Source: Piper betle
Taxonomy: Eukaryota > Streptophyta > Magnoliopsida > Piperales > Piperaceae
NCBI GenBank assembly: GCA_033002965.1
Contig: JAURVB010008688.1
Location: forward strand, 114,834-178,833
Direction: 5' to 3'
DNA length: 64,000 bases
Within the stretch, counting starts at the first letter, position 1. Each line of letters opens with the position of its first letter. This document shows, one piece after another, positions 47,382-59,116 of this stretch. A model generated the notes under the pieces. It was not told where the DNA came from. It did not search any database and worked only from the letters and a program-made list of their open reading frames with translations. Made by a program: the position numbers and the translations under genes.

Positions 47382-48537
47382 TGTTACACTATTTTCAATA
47401 ACATATAAGTATACACGGTCGAAACAAGTAATATAATGATAAATTAGAGTATCGTTCCCACAGAGAGATGAATTTCCTTAAATTAATTAAAGAAAATAAA
47501 ATTAAGAACAAAACAGAAATAATTGACTTAACTAAATCTAAATAATAACTTTAAATAAAAGAAGAAGTTAAAATGATAAAATTCGTTCTAGAGTTGAATT
47601 TCCCTTAACATGAATTTAATCTTCATTAAATCTTCCTCTTATCTTTTATTCCCTCAGATTGTCGATCTAGGATAATTATATGACATGGTGGCTCCCGCTC
47701 CTTCATGCTTCTATTATTTTGCCTCAATTTCTACCTCCCGGTGATAATTGATTAATCAACAAAATAATGCATTAAGATTTGCCTTACAATCGCATACGGT
47801 GTTGTGTATCTTCCGACCACAACGACAAACAAGTCAAAAGACTCGTCGTATGATGAATTATCAATGACTAATCTAATTAATTTCTCCCGAAATCTAATTA
47901 AACCTCATGATCTAAGAAATAGGTGATCAATCTACTCTTAGCATTAAGAACATGACAATTTAAACAATCCGATTGAATAAAAGAATAAGAGGTTGAAATA
48001 AATTCAATTAAATCATGTTAAGTTCCATTCTTCTCTAGAACGAAATAAAAGACTACTCCATAATAAAAATAGAAAACATTATAAAGAAGAAACTAATTTT
48101 TATTATGAAAGAAAAAGGAATTACAAAAACTAAAACTACTTCTTCTACTACACTCTGAAGCCAAGAGATGAGATATGATAACAACAAATGACCACCCCTT
48201 TATATAGAAGTGGAGATACAAGAATTCGAAGAGGGTGTTCACAAATCGACGTAGTCTAATTAATTATAATGTCCCTTCAAGTTTCCAACTGTTCGACTCC
48301 ATTGAACACTATGAATTGTAGCCATTGGGTGGGGCCAAGTGTCATGACCAATCAAATCCAAAGCTTAATTTATTCATCTTTTTCTGCATTGAAACACCAA
48401 AATTAAGCATATCTAATAAAATATTAATTAACTAGAATATAATGAAAAATATCACTAAATTAATAATGTTTATACCCGAGAAGTACAAAATCATATTAAA
48501 AATATGGGTAAATATTATATATTTTAAACACTTAACA
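47382..48537 (-). mobile_element. 3' LTR (about 1.16 kb) of an Athila/Tat-like element
   Basis: Minus-strand edges are TGTTAAG (48537) and GTGTAACA (47382), giving a TGTTA/TAACA terminal inverted repeat. It contains TCGTTCCCACAGAG near 47451, a phrase I associate with LTRs of plant Tat/Athila-type elements. It abuts a polypurine tract at 48538. The 5' LTR expected to the right is absent. Confidence 0.75.
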
Positions 48538-48556
48538 CACCCCCAAACTTAAACTT
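48538..48556 (-). other. Polypurine tract of the Athila/Tat-like element
   Basis: Minus strand reads AAGTTTAAGTTTGGGGGTG immediately upstream of the LTR start TGTTAAG. This is the standard tract of this group. Confidence 0.85.
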
Positions 48557-49982
48557 TTGCGCGTCCCGAGCAAAATATCATAACAAAGAAAATTTTACTA
48601 CACAAAAATACTTAGTCCCCATTATGTTCTCATATGATTCTCAATCAAACCCTCAAGAGTCAACAAGATGTCAATCAAATCAGAAATTCCCTTTCATCAA
48701 TCACATCCAAAAGAAAGCTCTCTGTGTGTGTGATAGTCCATTGGCTTATCATTCTCATCTGCAACCAAGAGAATACAATCAAGTACATGCTTAAATATGT
48801 TTACCTTTCGCTCCCATCTCCACTAATGTAGGTAATGCCAATTCAATGGAATCAATAGGTCTTTATAGGTTGTAACGGGGCCAGGGGCTAGGGACCAAAA
48901 ATCGGATAAATAAGATAGAAAAATCAGAGGCTAATATGCACCCTAGCATTAAAAATCTTTTCCAAATCCTGACATACATGTACAACAAATCCCCAAGCAA
49001 TATGACACAAACTTCCTTAAATGTAGTATCGAATTGACCCAATATAAGAACTAACTTTGCTTTGATTTTCCATTGACTACCTACTACTTTTTCTTTTTCT
49101 CTTTTCTTTCAAACCAGTGGAAGACTCTTGCTTCATCTTGTATTTACTGGTGGAGGATCATTGCCTCATCTTTTTCTTTTCTTTTTTTCTTTGTTTTTCT
49201 TCTTTCTTTTTTACAAAGCAAAGTGCCAGGAAAGTCCACACTATCTACTCAATCACCACTCTATAACACGCAATGCCTTCCCTCTATACTACTCAAAGTT
49301 TCATCCTTGTTAGAATTTAGAACGATTTCAAAACACTAGGGTGCTAGGACTCAAGCAGCAAGATATATTTTCAATAAAAAGGCCAAGGCTAAAATAAGGG
49401 TAATCAAACAAATATGTATAATAAAGGCCATGAAATTGTGTATAGAGGATAATTCATATTAGGTAGGCTTGAAGAAAGGCCCAGACTCATCAAAAAGAAA
49501 TGCCTATATCATTTCCCATCAACATGGCAAGCCAAATATTTCGCCTCGAAAGTCGCTAGGGCAAATTCTAAAAGTCATGACCATCATGTACAATCCATAT
49601 TGCAAAACATTCATTGAAATCATCTAAACCAAAGGATTGTGAAAATAATATAAGGTAGAGAACCAACTCTCAAATGTAATCTTTTACTCAGTTCATCCCT
49701 CATATCAATTAATCAAGTTTTCCCAAGAAAGGTAAGACTAATTCACATGTATCTATCATTGAACCAAGAGACTAAAATACCATTGCATAATAAAATTTTT
49801 ACACTAAACTACACTATATATATATATGTATATCTAAATCTAAACACGAGTCAAGCATGAAAAATATGCATAAAATTAAGGCATCACCCCCAAACTTAAA
49901 CTAAACATTGTCCTCAAAAATAAAAATAAGGAAAAAGAAGTGAAAGAGAACTCCCTCATTTCAATTAGTTGGTGGATGATTA
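48557..49982 (-). mobile_element. Non-coding 3' internal region of the Athila/Tat-like element
   Basis: No protein frame. A second tract (AGTTTAAGTTTGGGGGTGAT on the minus strand, about 49886-49905) duplicates the one beside the LTR, preceded by GAGGACAATGTTT. A T/C-rich stretch lies at 49086-49212 and an AT run at 49816-49829. Two tracts could mean a second initiation site or a remnant of a nested LTR. Confidence 0.6.
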
Positions 49983-51317
49983 TCATGAATAACTGAATTT
50001 GCACTTGACCCATGCTTCATTGACTTTAAATGATCGATCTCCTTGTTCAGTCTTAATTTCAATTGCACCATATGGAAAAAACTTCTGTCCAGGAGAAAAT
50101 GACCAGCAACCACACCAGATGCCATGTTTGTCTGCTATAGTCCAAGCAATAGCTGACTTGTGATCTTTTAGTATTCTAATCAGCTTCTCTTTCTGCAATA
50201 TAGTTAGCTCTGAAGATATAATAATAGGAAGAGTGTCATCAAGCCCTAAGAAAATATACCTGAGATGTTTTGGAAGTTGCTTTAGCTCTAAAATAAGTGG
50301 TACTTCAATTGATGGCAGCAATTTGTGGAATGGTAGATCTAAGGTTTCCACAACTTTGAATCGTTGAGGCAAAATTGGTTGTAAATCTAATATTTTAACC
50401 ATCTCATCCACATCAATATCTTCTTCACGAAGAGAATTTATGGCTTTATGTAATGAATTACTAAACTGATCCCCTTTGCATCCGAGTAAGCTAACCAATG
50501 TATTGAGTTCATTTTCGTTATTTGGTTTTTCATCTTTTTCCTTAACTTCATTGGGCTGAACTGGTTCCTGTAAAGTAATACCACTCTGGGTTGTTATAGC
50601 TTTGCAATGCTCTTGACCATCATTCCTTGGTTGTTCTGGTTGGCTAGGAAGTACACCCTTGGGTCGCTCACTTGGTTCCTTGTTTAATTGCACCATAACT
50701 TGTTGCATAAACTGTTGTTGTTGTTGCTGCTGATTCTGCATAAATTGTTGCATAGTTTGTTGCATGGAATTGAACATTTGGACCAAATCTGGTTGTTGTT
50801 GTTGCTGAAAAGAAAGTGAAGGGGGTTGATAATGTTGTGATGGTGGTGGTGGATTATTGGAGACAGCAACCGATTGTGAAGAATTATTCCATGAAAAATT
50901 GGGGTTATTGCACCAGCCCGCATTGTAGGTGTTGGAATAGGGATTGTTGTTCCAATTAAAGTTGCCTACGTAATTAACTTGATCTGTTGCACATTGACCT
51001 GTAAAATGTCCTTGTCCACACCATTCACACCTTGGTTCTACAACTTTAACCTGTCTCTGTATATTAAGAATTTGAACTTCATTAGTTAAAGCACTGACCT
51101 GAGCAGATAAAGCAGTAAGTGCATCTAATTCTAAAACTCCGGTAGTCCTCCATGAATGCATGGCTTCTTCCTCTATTGGTTCTTGTGCTCTTCTTCCAGC
51201 GGCACACAAGTTTCTCAAAGTCCTTTCAATCTTTGGATCACAAGAAGACAAGGGTGACCGTACTAATCGATGCATAAACAAATGATAATAAATAAATGAT
51301 AGCAAGGAAGAAGACAA
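49983..51317 (-). CDS. Athila/Tat-type gag-pol deletion-derivative frame, 444 codons
   Basis: The frame is fully open. From its N-terminus it contains a decayed gag segment, the zinc knuckle CEWCGQGHFTGQC (C-x2-C-x3-H-x4-C, about residues 95-107), NNPYSNTYNAGWCNNPNFSW, a long glutamine-rich stretch (about residues 165-215), then the region before reverse transcriptase with LELKQLPKHLRYIFLG and LPIIISSELT, ending near AIAWTIADKHGI. It then jumps to PGQKFFPYGAIEIKTEQGDR-type sequence, the C-terminal end of integrase. Protease and nearly all reverse transcriptase, RNase H and integrase are missing, yet the frame stays open. It cannot be autonomous. The start codon is arbitrary because the 5' part is truncated. 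Confidence 0.8.
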   Translation of the reverse strand: MSSSLLSFIYYHLFMHRLVRSPLSSCDPKIERTLRNLCAAGRRAQEPIEEEAMHSWRTTGVLELDALTALSAQVSALTNEVQILNIQRQVKVVEPRCEWCGQGHFTGQCATDQVNYVGNFNWNNNPYSNTYNAGWCNNPNFSWNNSSQSVAVSNNPPPPSQHYQPPSLSFQQQQQPDLVQMFNSMQQTMQQFMQNQQQQQQQFMQQVMVQLNKEPSERPKGVLPSQPEQPRNDGQEHCKAITTQSGITLQEPVQPNEVKEKDEKPNNENELNTLVSLLGCKGDQFSNSLHKAINSLREEDIDVDEMVKILDLQPILPQRFKVVETLDLPFHKLLPSIEVPLILELKQLPKHLRYIFLGLDDTLPIIISSELTILQKEKLIRILKDHKSAIAWTIADKHGIWCGCWSFSPGQKFFPYGAIEIKTEQGDRSFKVNEAWVKCKFSYS

Positions 51318-51402
51318 TGATATAGTTTATTTTTTCTTTTTTTTAAATATAATCAGACACTAAAATCTAAAAAGAAAAGAAAAACACTCAAAATTCTAAT
51401 CC
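51318..51402 (-). other. Truncated 5' edge of the Athila/Tat-like insertion
   Basis: A/T-rich filler between the gag frame and the point near 51403 where the host LTR sequence resumes. The expected 5' LTR and primer site are not present, so the insertion or a later deletion removed them. Confidence 0.6.
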
Positions 51403-51685
51403 TTAACATAAAGAAAAGATAAAACAAGAATGAGAAAAGCACATCATGGCTGCTCTAAAATTCTGCAATGCCTTGTGCTACAACTTGCAACGCCATGGCT
51501 ATAACTTGCAGCACCATGCGTTGCTCGCATTTCTGGCCGAGCGTTGCAACATGTAGCATGTTGGTGCCACATTTGCCAACCCAAAACAAAAAATGAGGAT
51601 CTTGCATGTCATGCCTATGACTAACATGAAGAAGTAAAAACAAGAGGGAGAGAAGAAGGATACCAATAGAGTTTTAATGGGTTAC
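51403..51685 (-). mobile_element. 5' LTR of the minus-strand gypsy element, piece 3
   Basis: Matches 37290-37570 of the 3' LTR, including AGCACATCA-GGCTGC, GCAACATGTAGCATGTTGG and AACAAGAGGGAGAGAAGAAG. It ends with GTTAC, the target of the solo LTR that follows. Confidence 0.88.
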
Positions 51686-52915
51686 AGTAAAACCCAAAAC
51701 AAATAATTAGATTATTTTATTTAGCGTTTTGTAAATCTTAAAACAAACCATAAATAATATTTAATTAAATTAAATCTTAAAAATCAATATCATAAATTAT
51801 CAATTATATAACCTTTAGGGTACCGATACAATGGTTTCAAATAAGTTTTATTTATTAAATTTTTGGGTTTGAAATTCATTTGCGTTAATTTAATAGTAAT
51901 TTTTTTGGCTTTTCGTTATCACACAAATTATTGGTGTTTAATATAGTTATGTGTGATTACGTTATTTTTTATAAAATTTAATGTAGTGACTTTTGAATTT
52001 CAGACATATTAATAAAATTTAATGTCGTGACTTCTTGAAATCTACATATATTCTTTTATATAAAGAAGAATTTTGTTGATTGTTAAATAAAACATCAATT
52101 TGATAGTTTATGAGCACATTTGGCTCATAAAAGGAAGACTTTAGAGAAGTTTCATTCATATTAGGATCACGTGTTGTAGTTGCGGGTGCTTCAACAAAAT
52201 TTCAAGTTGGCACAACTAAACGAAATGTTATATATTCCTATGTGAGAGTCTTGGACGACTTGAGCCCACAGTCGACCACCATGTGCCGAGCGCAACCGGG
52301 GTTTGGCTCAGTCCGATACAAGGCAGCACCTTTAAAGTTCTTGAAAGATTAAATACTTGCCCCTATGCCGAAAGGGGTGACAGGGTGCAGTGGTGCAAGA
52401 CAGCTCATTATGCACCAGTGATACCGAGAGGGTGAGTAAATAACAAATATCGGTAACTATAGGGCAAGGGCCATGTAGCGTGTGTGCACATACATGGGAT
52501 TGTAGCTAGATGGGTGGCCCCCCTTCCAGCATATTAAGAGCTAAACATAGGCTCATAATTACTAAAAGTCGAATTAATGGTATTGTGGAATATAATAATT
52601 TTTTCTTGTAATTATATGACTTAGTGTTTTTATCACTAACGTAGAATGGCCTCCACAGGTATGAGCATGATAGAATGGGTAGAGTTGGGATAGCTAGAGG
52701 ACTCTGTTCTTGGACTATTTTTTTTTTCTAGATTGTTTGCAAGACGGTGGAATTTTGGTTTGGTTCATGTGGCTTAGATTATTTCGAGCATTTATTATAT
52801 TTTATTTTATGTCATAGTTTTTAAATCTTGACAATTAATAAAAAACTATTTTATGAGACACTTAGTTTCATATAGTAACACTTAGCTCGTGGCTTGGATT
52901 GGGCGGGTCGTTACA
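51686..52915 (+). mobile_element. Solo LTR (about 1.23 kb) with target duplication
   Basis: Edges are AGTAAAACCC and GGCGGGTCGTTACA. It is flanked by GTTAC (51681-51685) and GCTAC (52916-52920), a 4/5 match to a 5-bp duplication, and the uninterrupted site is visible in the sister LTR near 37565. It is the reverse-oriented relative of 30234-32289 but has about one repeat unit in place of more than twenty. It carries the CCATGTGCCGAGCGCAACCG module and the TACATGGGATTGTAGC module shared with the long LTRs. Confidence 0.85.
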
Positions 52916-53232
52916 GCTACTGGAAGGAGAGCAAGAGAAGAGTAGATGATGAGAAAAGGAAAATAGAGAGGACGGGGAGATGGGGAGAGGAAAGGAGGGC
53001 GACAGTGGTAGAAGGTGGGACGACTGAAAATTTCCACAAAATCCTCTAACTTCTTAACCTTCCTATCCACACCAAAGATATATGCATGATTATCTCAACT
53101 AACTATCCTCATATCTCCTTATCTCTAAAAATATAACAATAATAATATTAATACTTAATTGGTTAGCTTGAACGGTTCCACCCCATGCTAACCCTCCTTG
53201 GGTAGGTTTGATAGCATGAGTCACTTGTAGCT

Positions 53233-53298
<66 letters not shown>

Positions 53299-53330
53299 AT
53301 ATATATATAACATTAGACCTAGGTTTTACC
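52916..53330 (-). mobile_element. 5' LTR of the minus-strand gypsy element, piece 4
   Basis: Matches 37565-38015 (GAAGGAGAGCAAGAGAAGAG, ATGCTAACCCTCCTTGGGTA). An internal stretch of about 40 bases present in the sister copy near 37670-37710 is missing. An AT array at 53232-53310 precedes the outer edge GGTTTTACC at 53330, corresponding to the TGTAAAACC start of the LTR. Confidence 0.85.
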
Positions 53331-55421
53331 AACTTGGTTTGGGAAAATCATAACACAAGATCTACTCAGTCATTGTCTCTCAAATAATAGGAAAATGTTA
53401 CCGGGACAAACCATAAGTTCTGGGTTAACTTGTATGAAATTTTGCTAATAATAAGCTAGGTTTTTTAATTATACATCTGGAGTTAGAGAACTAGGTTTTC
53501 ACCTGCGTTAGTGCACACTCTAGAAAACTAGATTATCCAACCACCTAAATGGTTTTAATTATTAACAAACTTTAAACATTTCATATAGACAATTAGCTAG
53601 TCTGTATATGAGTTTTACATATCTTATGGTGGCCTTTTAACAAGCTTATTGAGGGGCACAATCATAGAGCATGACAGGGCATTACAATAGCACAACAAGC
53701 ACATCACATGGCTAAGGGTTTTGTTCAAGCCCTTAAAATAGTTGTGTTAGTGTGGTATTTTTACAAAAGCAATCCAATAAGTAGGTCTACAAAAGTGCAA
53801 AAGATAGACATCAACAAAAACCTGCATTAAGGTGTAAAGATTAGGGAAAAGGGTGGCCAGGTCACGGTGACCATGAAAGCTGCCACCTTTAGCCAAGTTT
53901 GGCACCCATACATGCTCATTCATGTGATAATAGACAAAATAATATAAATTAAAGTTGTAGATCTATCCTTAATGAACACAATAAGATAAATAGCATGAAA
54001 AATACAACATACAACTCTAGATGAGCAAAATAAAAAATATACAAGCACAAACAAAACACCATAAAAAGTGCAGACAACCATAAGGGAGAGGTAAAATGAT
54101 TAGATCTTTACCTCAAGGGGGACCAAGGGTAGGTATCTTTAGAGCATCCTACCCCAAGACCTAGGCTTGGATTGGAGAGGCCTATGAGTGGTTGGGAAAA
54201 GCTAGGGAGGAAGAGAGATGGCAGGGGAGGAAGGGAAGGTCTGAGCAATGAGAGCCAAATGGTGAAAGCTTGGAAATAAGGATCTATTTATAGGCAAAAA
54301 TCTGGGCAAGTGCAACGCACTAGGAGGGTGCCTTTGCAGTGTCCATTGCCAAGCCAAACCTTGACCAATGGCAAGGTAGGGCATATAGATTAGAGTTGTG
54401 TGAACCAAATTGCATGCAAAATAAGGGCACAAGGGTGCTGGCCCAACACCTTTGCATCCAAAGCAGAAAGGGAGGGAAGATTAATATTTGGGTGCAAGGG
54501 CACCATACCAGCACCATTGCGCCCATACTTTAATAAAAAATCTATTAAGTGCTAGTGCAAAGGTGTTGCACTAAGTATAAGTGGAGCACACATAGGGTTC
54601 TCATCTTCTGGCTGTCGAGGCCACCTTGTGAACTATGCCTCGCTCATATAGGGGCTAGGATCAATCAAAAAGGGTTCCACACACAGAGGAAGCAAACTAG
54701 ATTTACGAGGGACTTGATTCTAATATCTAACTAGACTCGACTTGACCAGACCAAAAGAAAAGGTCGGGCCCGTAGCATCCAAATGGGGGTACCGAACATC
54801 GAAGGAAGATAGGCTAGACAAACACATACCATACTATACACGAACCACAACAAGAAAGGCCAGACTCCAACTAATCCGATTAGGGTAAAGACCTAACCAA
54901 CTAATCCGATTTTTTCTTGATGAACACTATTAAAAACCTTTTTGTTTTACTAATAAATTAGGTTTTATCTCTAAATATTAATATATTATTCCCACCATGG
55001 AGTATTAAAATATATGAATCCTTGGGCTTTATCTACTAAAATATATATTTGAATTATGAAAGTCTCATCCAATGATTCACTATAGTATCAAACATCTAAC
55101 ACCAATATTTGTCAAAATAAATAGAGTTCATCATCACACTTTATTCTCAAAGGTGTCTAAGTTTCTCTCTATTAGTTTCATATGAATCTCCTTTTTTTAG
55201 CATTTCACAAAATAATTGCTATTTTATTATCCATTATACTGATCATGGGATCATATAAACATACTAGTAGATGACACATGGATCTTAAACAATTTTACAA
55301 ACAAAGAATAAAATTTAAATTACATCAATTACTCTTTATGACTATAATTTTCTCCAACATGTCTACTTTATAATTCTTCCCAAGTTCATCGATATATAGC
55401 TTTTCTTCAATACTAACTTTG
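53331..55421. other. Unassigned repeat-like intergenic sequence
   Basis: No protein domain is readable. The passage 54110-54530 with phrases such as TTTACCTCAAGGGGGACCAA and several GGGTGCAAGGGC / AAGGGTGCTGG words resembles the transcript-leader part of plant LTRs, but no edges or partner were found. Confidence 0.35.
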
Positions 55422-55660
55422 TAACATCTCAATTTTTTTAAGTCTAGTGGTAGACTGAAGTGTGATGTTAAAAATTTATAAAGTTAATAATTTAACTACT
55501 ATCGTACAAACTTCACGGAAGCGGATTTCAAAAGGATAGGCTGAAACCACTCAACGACCAACTAAAATTATACATACATACATACATAATCATATATATT
55601 GTGCCAGAACATACAATGACACCATGTGCCAGACAACTCAACGGAACATACCACGTGTCA
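55422..55660. other. LTR-edge-like scrap
   Basis: TGTAACATCTCAATTTTTTT at 55422, then GTGGTAGACTGAAGTGTGAT and CGGAAGCGGATTTCAA, resembles 29075-29190 in order of words. It is probably a fragment of one LTR family present at both places. Confidence 0.45.
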
Positions 55661-55812
55661 TTAACATATACATATACCAAAATCTAGTCGACAGTCACAT
55701 GTTTGCATTATGCATGGCCATATACATGTACCAGAATCTAATCGACAATAACATGCCCATACCGTACATAACCATAAACATGTACCAGAATCTAATAAAT
55801 GGTAACATCCTC
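55661..55812 (+). repeat. Minisatellite, about 57-bp unit, three copies
   Basis: The phrase CATGTACCAGAATCTAATCG with small variants recurs near 55672, 55725 and 55779, each followed by ACA-TAACATG and CATA. A related single phrase appears at 27945-27985 (AGAATCTGGTCGATGACAAC). Confidence 0.8.
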
Positions 55813-55849
55813 GCATCATAACTTATTGGTAGTAGGATCATACAGAAAA

Positions 55850-56020
55850 GTACACATACACATATTTATAAGTGTTGGTGTATGGGCCAATATGGTAACG
55901 TATGACTACTAAATCAAACTAGAGATTTTGTAATACAAAGAAGTACACATACGCATACAATAAGTGTTGGTGTATGGGCCAACATGGTAACTCATGACCA
56001 CTCAATCAAACTAGATATCT
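55850..56020 (+). repeat. Two-copy 93-bp tandem repeat
   Basis: GTACACATAC at 55850 and 55943 starts two similar units, each with AAGTGTTGGTGTATGGGCCA and a TCAAACTAGA end. Confidence 0.9.
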
Positions 56021-56029
56021 AGTAACAAC

Positions 56030-59022
56030 TTACTATAAGAAAATATGCCCTTCTATTGATGGTGGATTTGTGATGATAAGCAATAATGCACAATGCAATG
56101 TAGTTGGGAAAGGAACAATAAAAATCAAGACTCATAATGGTGTAATTAGAACCCTCTCCAATATTCAAATTTGAAAAATAATCTCAATTCTATGGGCACT
56201 CTTGAAGAAAATAGGTGCAAGTATTTGGCTGACGATGGACTTTTCAAGGTGCTGAAAGGTGCCATTATTTTAATGAAGGCTAACAAATCTGGTAACCTAT
56301 ATATTTTGTAAGACGTTACTGTTGCAGGTCCTGCAATAGTTTCTTCATCATATCTATTAGATTCAGACGTTAACAAACTATGACACTTGAGGCTTGGGCA
56401 TTTGGGTGATCGTAGGGCAGTATTTAATAAGCAAGGTATTTATGTGGATAGAGTACTGGCAAAGTTGATTTCCATAAATATTGCATTTTATAAAAATAAT
56501 AGAGAGTAAACTTTGGCTCAAGTATTCATAGAACCACAGTCAATACCTTCCCATGTTGCTTTTAAAGGTGGAGCAAATTATATGCTTACTTATATTGATA
56601 AATGTTTGAGATATTATAGGATTTATCTTCTGAAACATAAAAATGATGTCATTTTAACTTTATGACTTGGAAAATAATGATTGAAAACCAGACAGGTAAT
56701 AAAGTAAAATGGCTCAGAAGAGATAATGGTTTGGAGCTTTGTGAATCAAACTTTAACAAGTTCTGTGAAAATGAAGGCATTGTCAGACAACACACAATCA
56801 ACGCATGCCTTAGCAAAATAGTGTAGCAAAACAAATGATCATGATTATTTGAGAGCTTGGTGCATGCTCACAACTGCTAGTTTAGGCAAGGAGTTTTGGG
56901 CAAAAGAAGCTGTCTCATCGGCCTGCTACATAATCAACCACTCTCTACATGCATCACTTGACTCTAGGAATCCACATCAAAAGTGGTTAGGTAACCCTGC
57001 TAATTACACAAATTTGAGAATTTTTTGATGTTATGAATATACAAATTTTAACATTGATAAATTAGAATTATGTGCCAGAAAGTGCAATTTTCTTGGTTAC
57101 GCATCGGAGGTGAAATGATATAGGTTGTTGTTTCCAAATCCAAAATACACAAATTTATTATTAGGAGAGATGTTTCAATTAATGAATTATTTATGATCCA
57201 TGCAAATGAACTTTCCTCTTCTTCACCTGTTGATATAGGTAACACTGAAATTGATGATGAAAGGTGGAGCTGGAACTCAATGCTCCAAGTCAACACGATT
57301 TGTCACCAATGGAGTTGAGTCCAAATGAGACTCCTATCAACATTGAACCACAAGTTTCTCAAGGTAATCAATATAATATTGTCATGGATAGACCTAGGAG
57401 AGAAATCAGACCACCACAATGATATAATGAGGCAAATCTTGTTGACTATGCTCTGTCTATTGCACGGAAGCCCTTTCTCACGCAGACTTTGACAAATGGA
57501 TTGTTTCCATGCACGAGGAAATTGAACCTCTATAGAAAAATAAAACTTTTGGAACTAGTCAAATGGCCTAAAGGATAGAAAATTATAGTTTGTAAATGAG
57601 TTTATAAAAACAAAGAAAGCATCCGGGTGTTAAAGATGTAAGATATAAAGCACGCTTAGTAGTGAAATGCTACACAACAAGGGAAGGTATTGACTTTAAT
57701 GATATCTTCTCTTGTTGTTAGACATACTTCTAGTCACATATTACTTGCTTTAGTTGCTTTACATAACCTAGAATTGAAGTAACTTGATGTTAACACTACT
57801 TTTCTTCATGGTGAGCTAGAAGATGAAATTTGTATGCAACAACCTGATGGTTATATTGTGCCAAGAAAAGAAGACAGTTTGTTTTACCAGAAAGTCCTCA
57901 TATGAACTTAAGCAGTCTCCTCTGAGGCAATGGTATAAATGGTTTGATTCCTTTACGGTTAGACATGATTATTTTAAAAGTCAGTATGATAATTGTGTTT
58001 ATCAATAAATATTTTCTGATGGGTGCTCTTTTATTTATCTACTTTTACATGTGGATGATATGTTTATTACTTTTCACAATATATATGTAATTAATGATTT
58101 AAAGGCATTACTCAATAGTGAGTTTGAGATGAAAGATTTGGCTACATCTAAGAAAATTCTTGGAATGAAGATTTGACAAGATCTTAATACCTGTAAATTG
58201 TTTATCAATCCAGATAGTTATAATATTAAGAAAGTTTTACGATGATTCAATATAAAGAATTGTAAACTGGTCAATACTCCTCTTGTTGTACACTTTTAAT
58301 TATCTCCTAATTATTCACTGAAGATAGGTGAAGATATTGAATACATGTCCCATGTATGATGTACTGTATTTCAACGCAGTTTGGAGCATCATGTATGTTA
58401 TGGTAGCACTAGACTTGATCTTTCACATGCTATTAGTATTGTCAGTCATTACATGACTAAGCCAAGAAAAGAATACTGGGAACCAATGAAATATAGCTTG
58501 CATTATTTAAAGCCTAATTCAAATGTTGGTTTTGTATTTGGCAAAAACATGGCTAAATATTGAAATGTTGTTGGCTATGTGGATTATGATTATGCAGGTG
58601 ATCTAGACACGAGAAGATCTTTACTTGGTTATATTTTCACTCTCTATAATTCTGCCATTAGTTGAAAATCAACTTTATAGTCAATCATTGGTTTATCAAC
58701 CATTGAAGCAAAATATATTTCATCTATGGAAGGCATCAAAGAAGCCATTTGTCTCACAAGTTTAGTTAATGATCTTAGATTATTACATAATATTATAACT
58801 GTATTTTGTTATAGCCAAAGTGTTATTCACTTGACCAAGAACCAGATGTATCATGAAAGAACCAAGTATATCAATGTTAAACTTCACTTCATTCAGGAGA
58901 GCATAGCCACAGGAAAAATTATTGTGAGGAAAATTTCTACTGCTCACAATCTTCTAGACATGTTGACTAAGCCATTTCCTCTAGCCAAAGTTCAAGCATT
59001 GTTTGAACTTGATTGGTGTTAA
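56030..59022 (+). pseudogene. Ty1/copia retrotransposon pol, decayed
   Basis: The start is truncated: no gag or 5' LTR was found. Order: gag-pre-integrase region at 56080-56420 (NVVGKGTIKIKTHNGVIRTL, CKYLADDGLFKVLKGA, HLRLGHLG); integrase core at about 56420-57010 (LRRDNGLELCESNFNKFC); reverse transcriptase at about 57570-58350 with EICMQQPDGYIV-like sequence, the SSYELKQSPLRQWYKWFDSF region and a HVDDMFIT catalytic box near 58050; RNase H at 58560-59022 with DYAGDLDTRRSLLGYIF, STIEAKYIS, TKYINVKLHFIQE and LLDMLTKPFP. In-frame stops and shifts are frequent. The domain order (integrase before reverse transcriptase) defines copia. Confidence 0.92.
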
Positions 59023-59102
59023 TTATCGTTAGTGCCCTTAGGGGCTTATTTGGCGATGCCAAAGCATTCTTACAAATCTGATGAACTTTTTATCAAGTCT
59101 GG

Positions 59103-59116
59103 TCAAGGTAGAGATT
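59103..59116 (+). other. Copia polypurine tract
   Basis: TCAAGGTAGAGATT precedes TGTGATG, the usual layout of a copia polypurine tract followed by the TG of the 3' LTR. Confidence 0.6.

Noticed and set aside
47382..52915. Reading the whole block as a single retrotransposon
   Set aside because: Host LTR sequence reappears at 51403-51685 in the correct order, so the Tat-like derivative and the solo LTR are two separate insertions.
53331..53900. Continuation of the plus-strand reverse transcriptase fragment (34380-35404) beyond the long element
   Set aside because: No reverse-transcriptase motif is readable in any frame after 53331, so a simple insertion of the long element into that gene is not shown.
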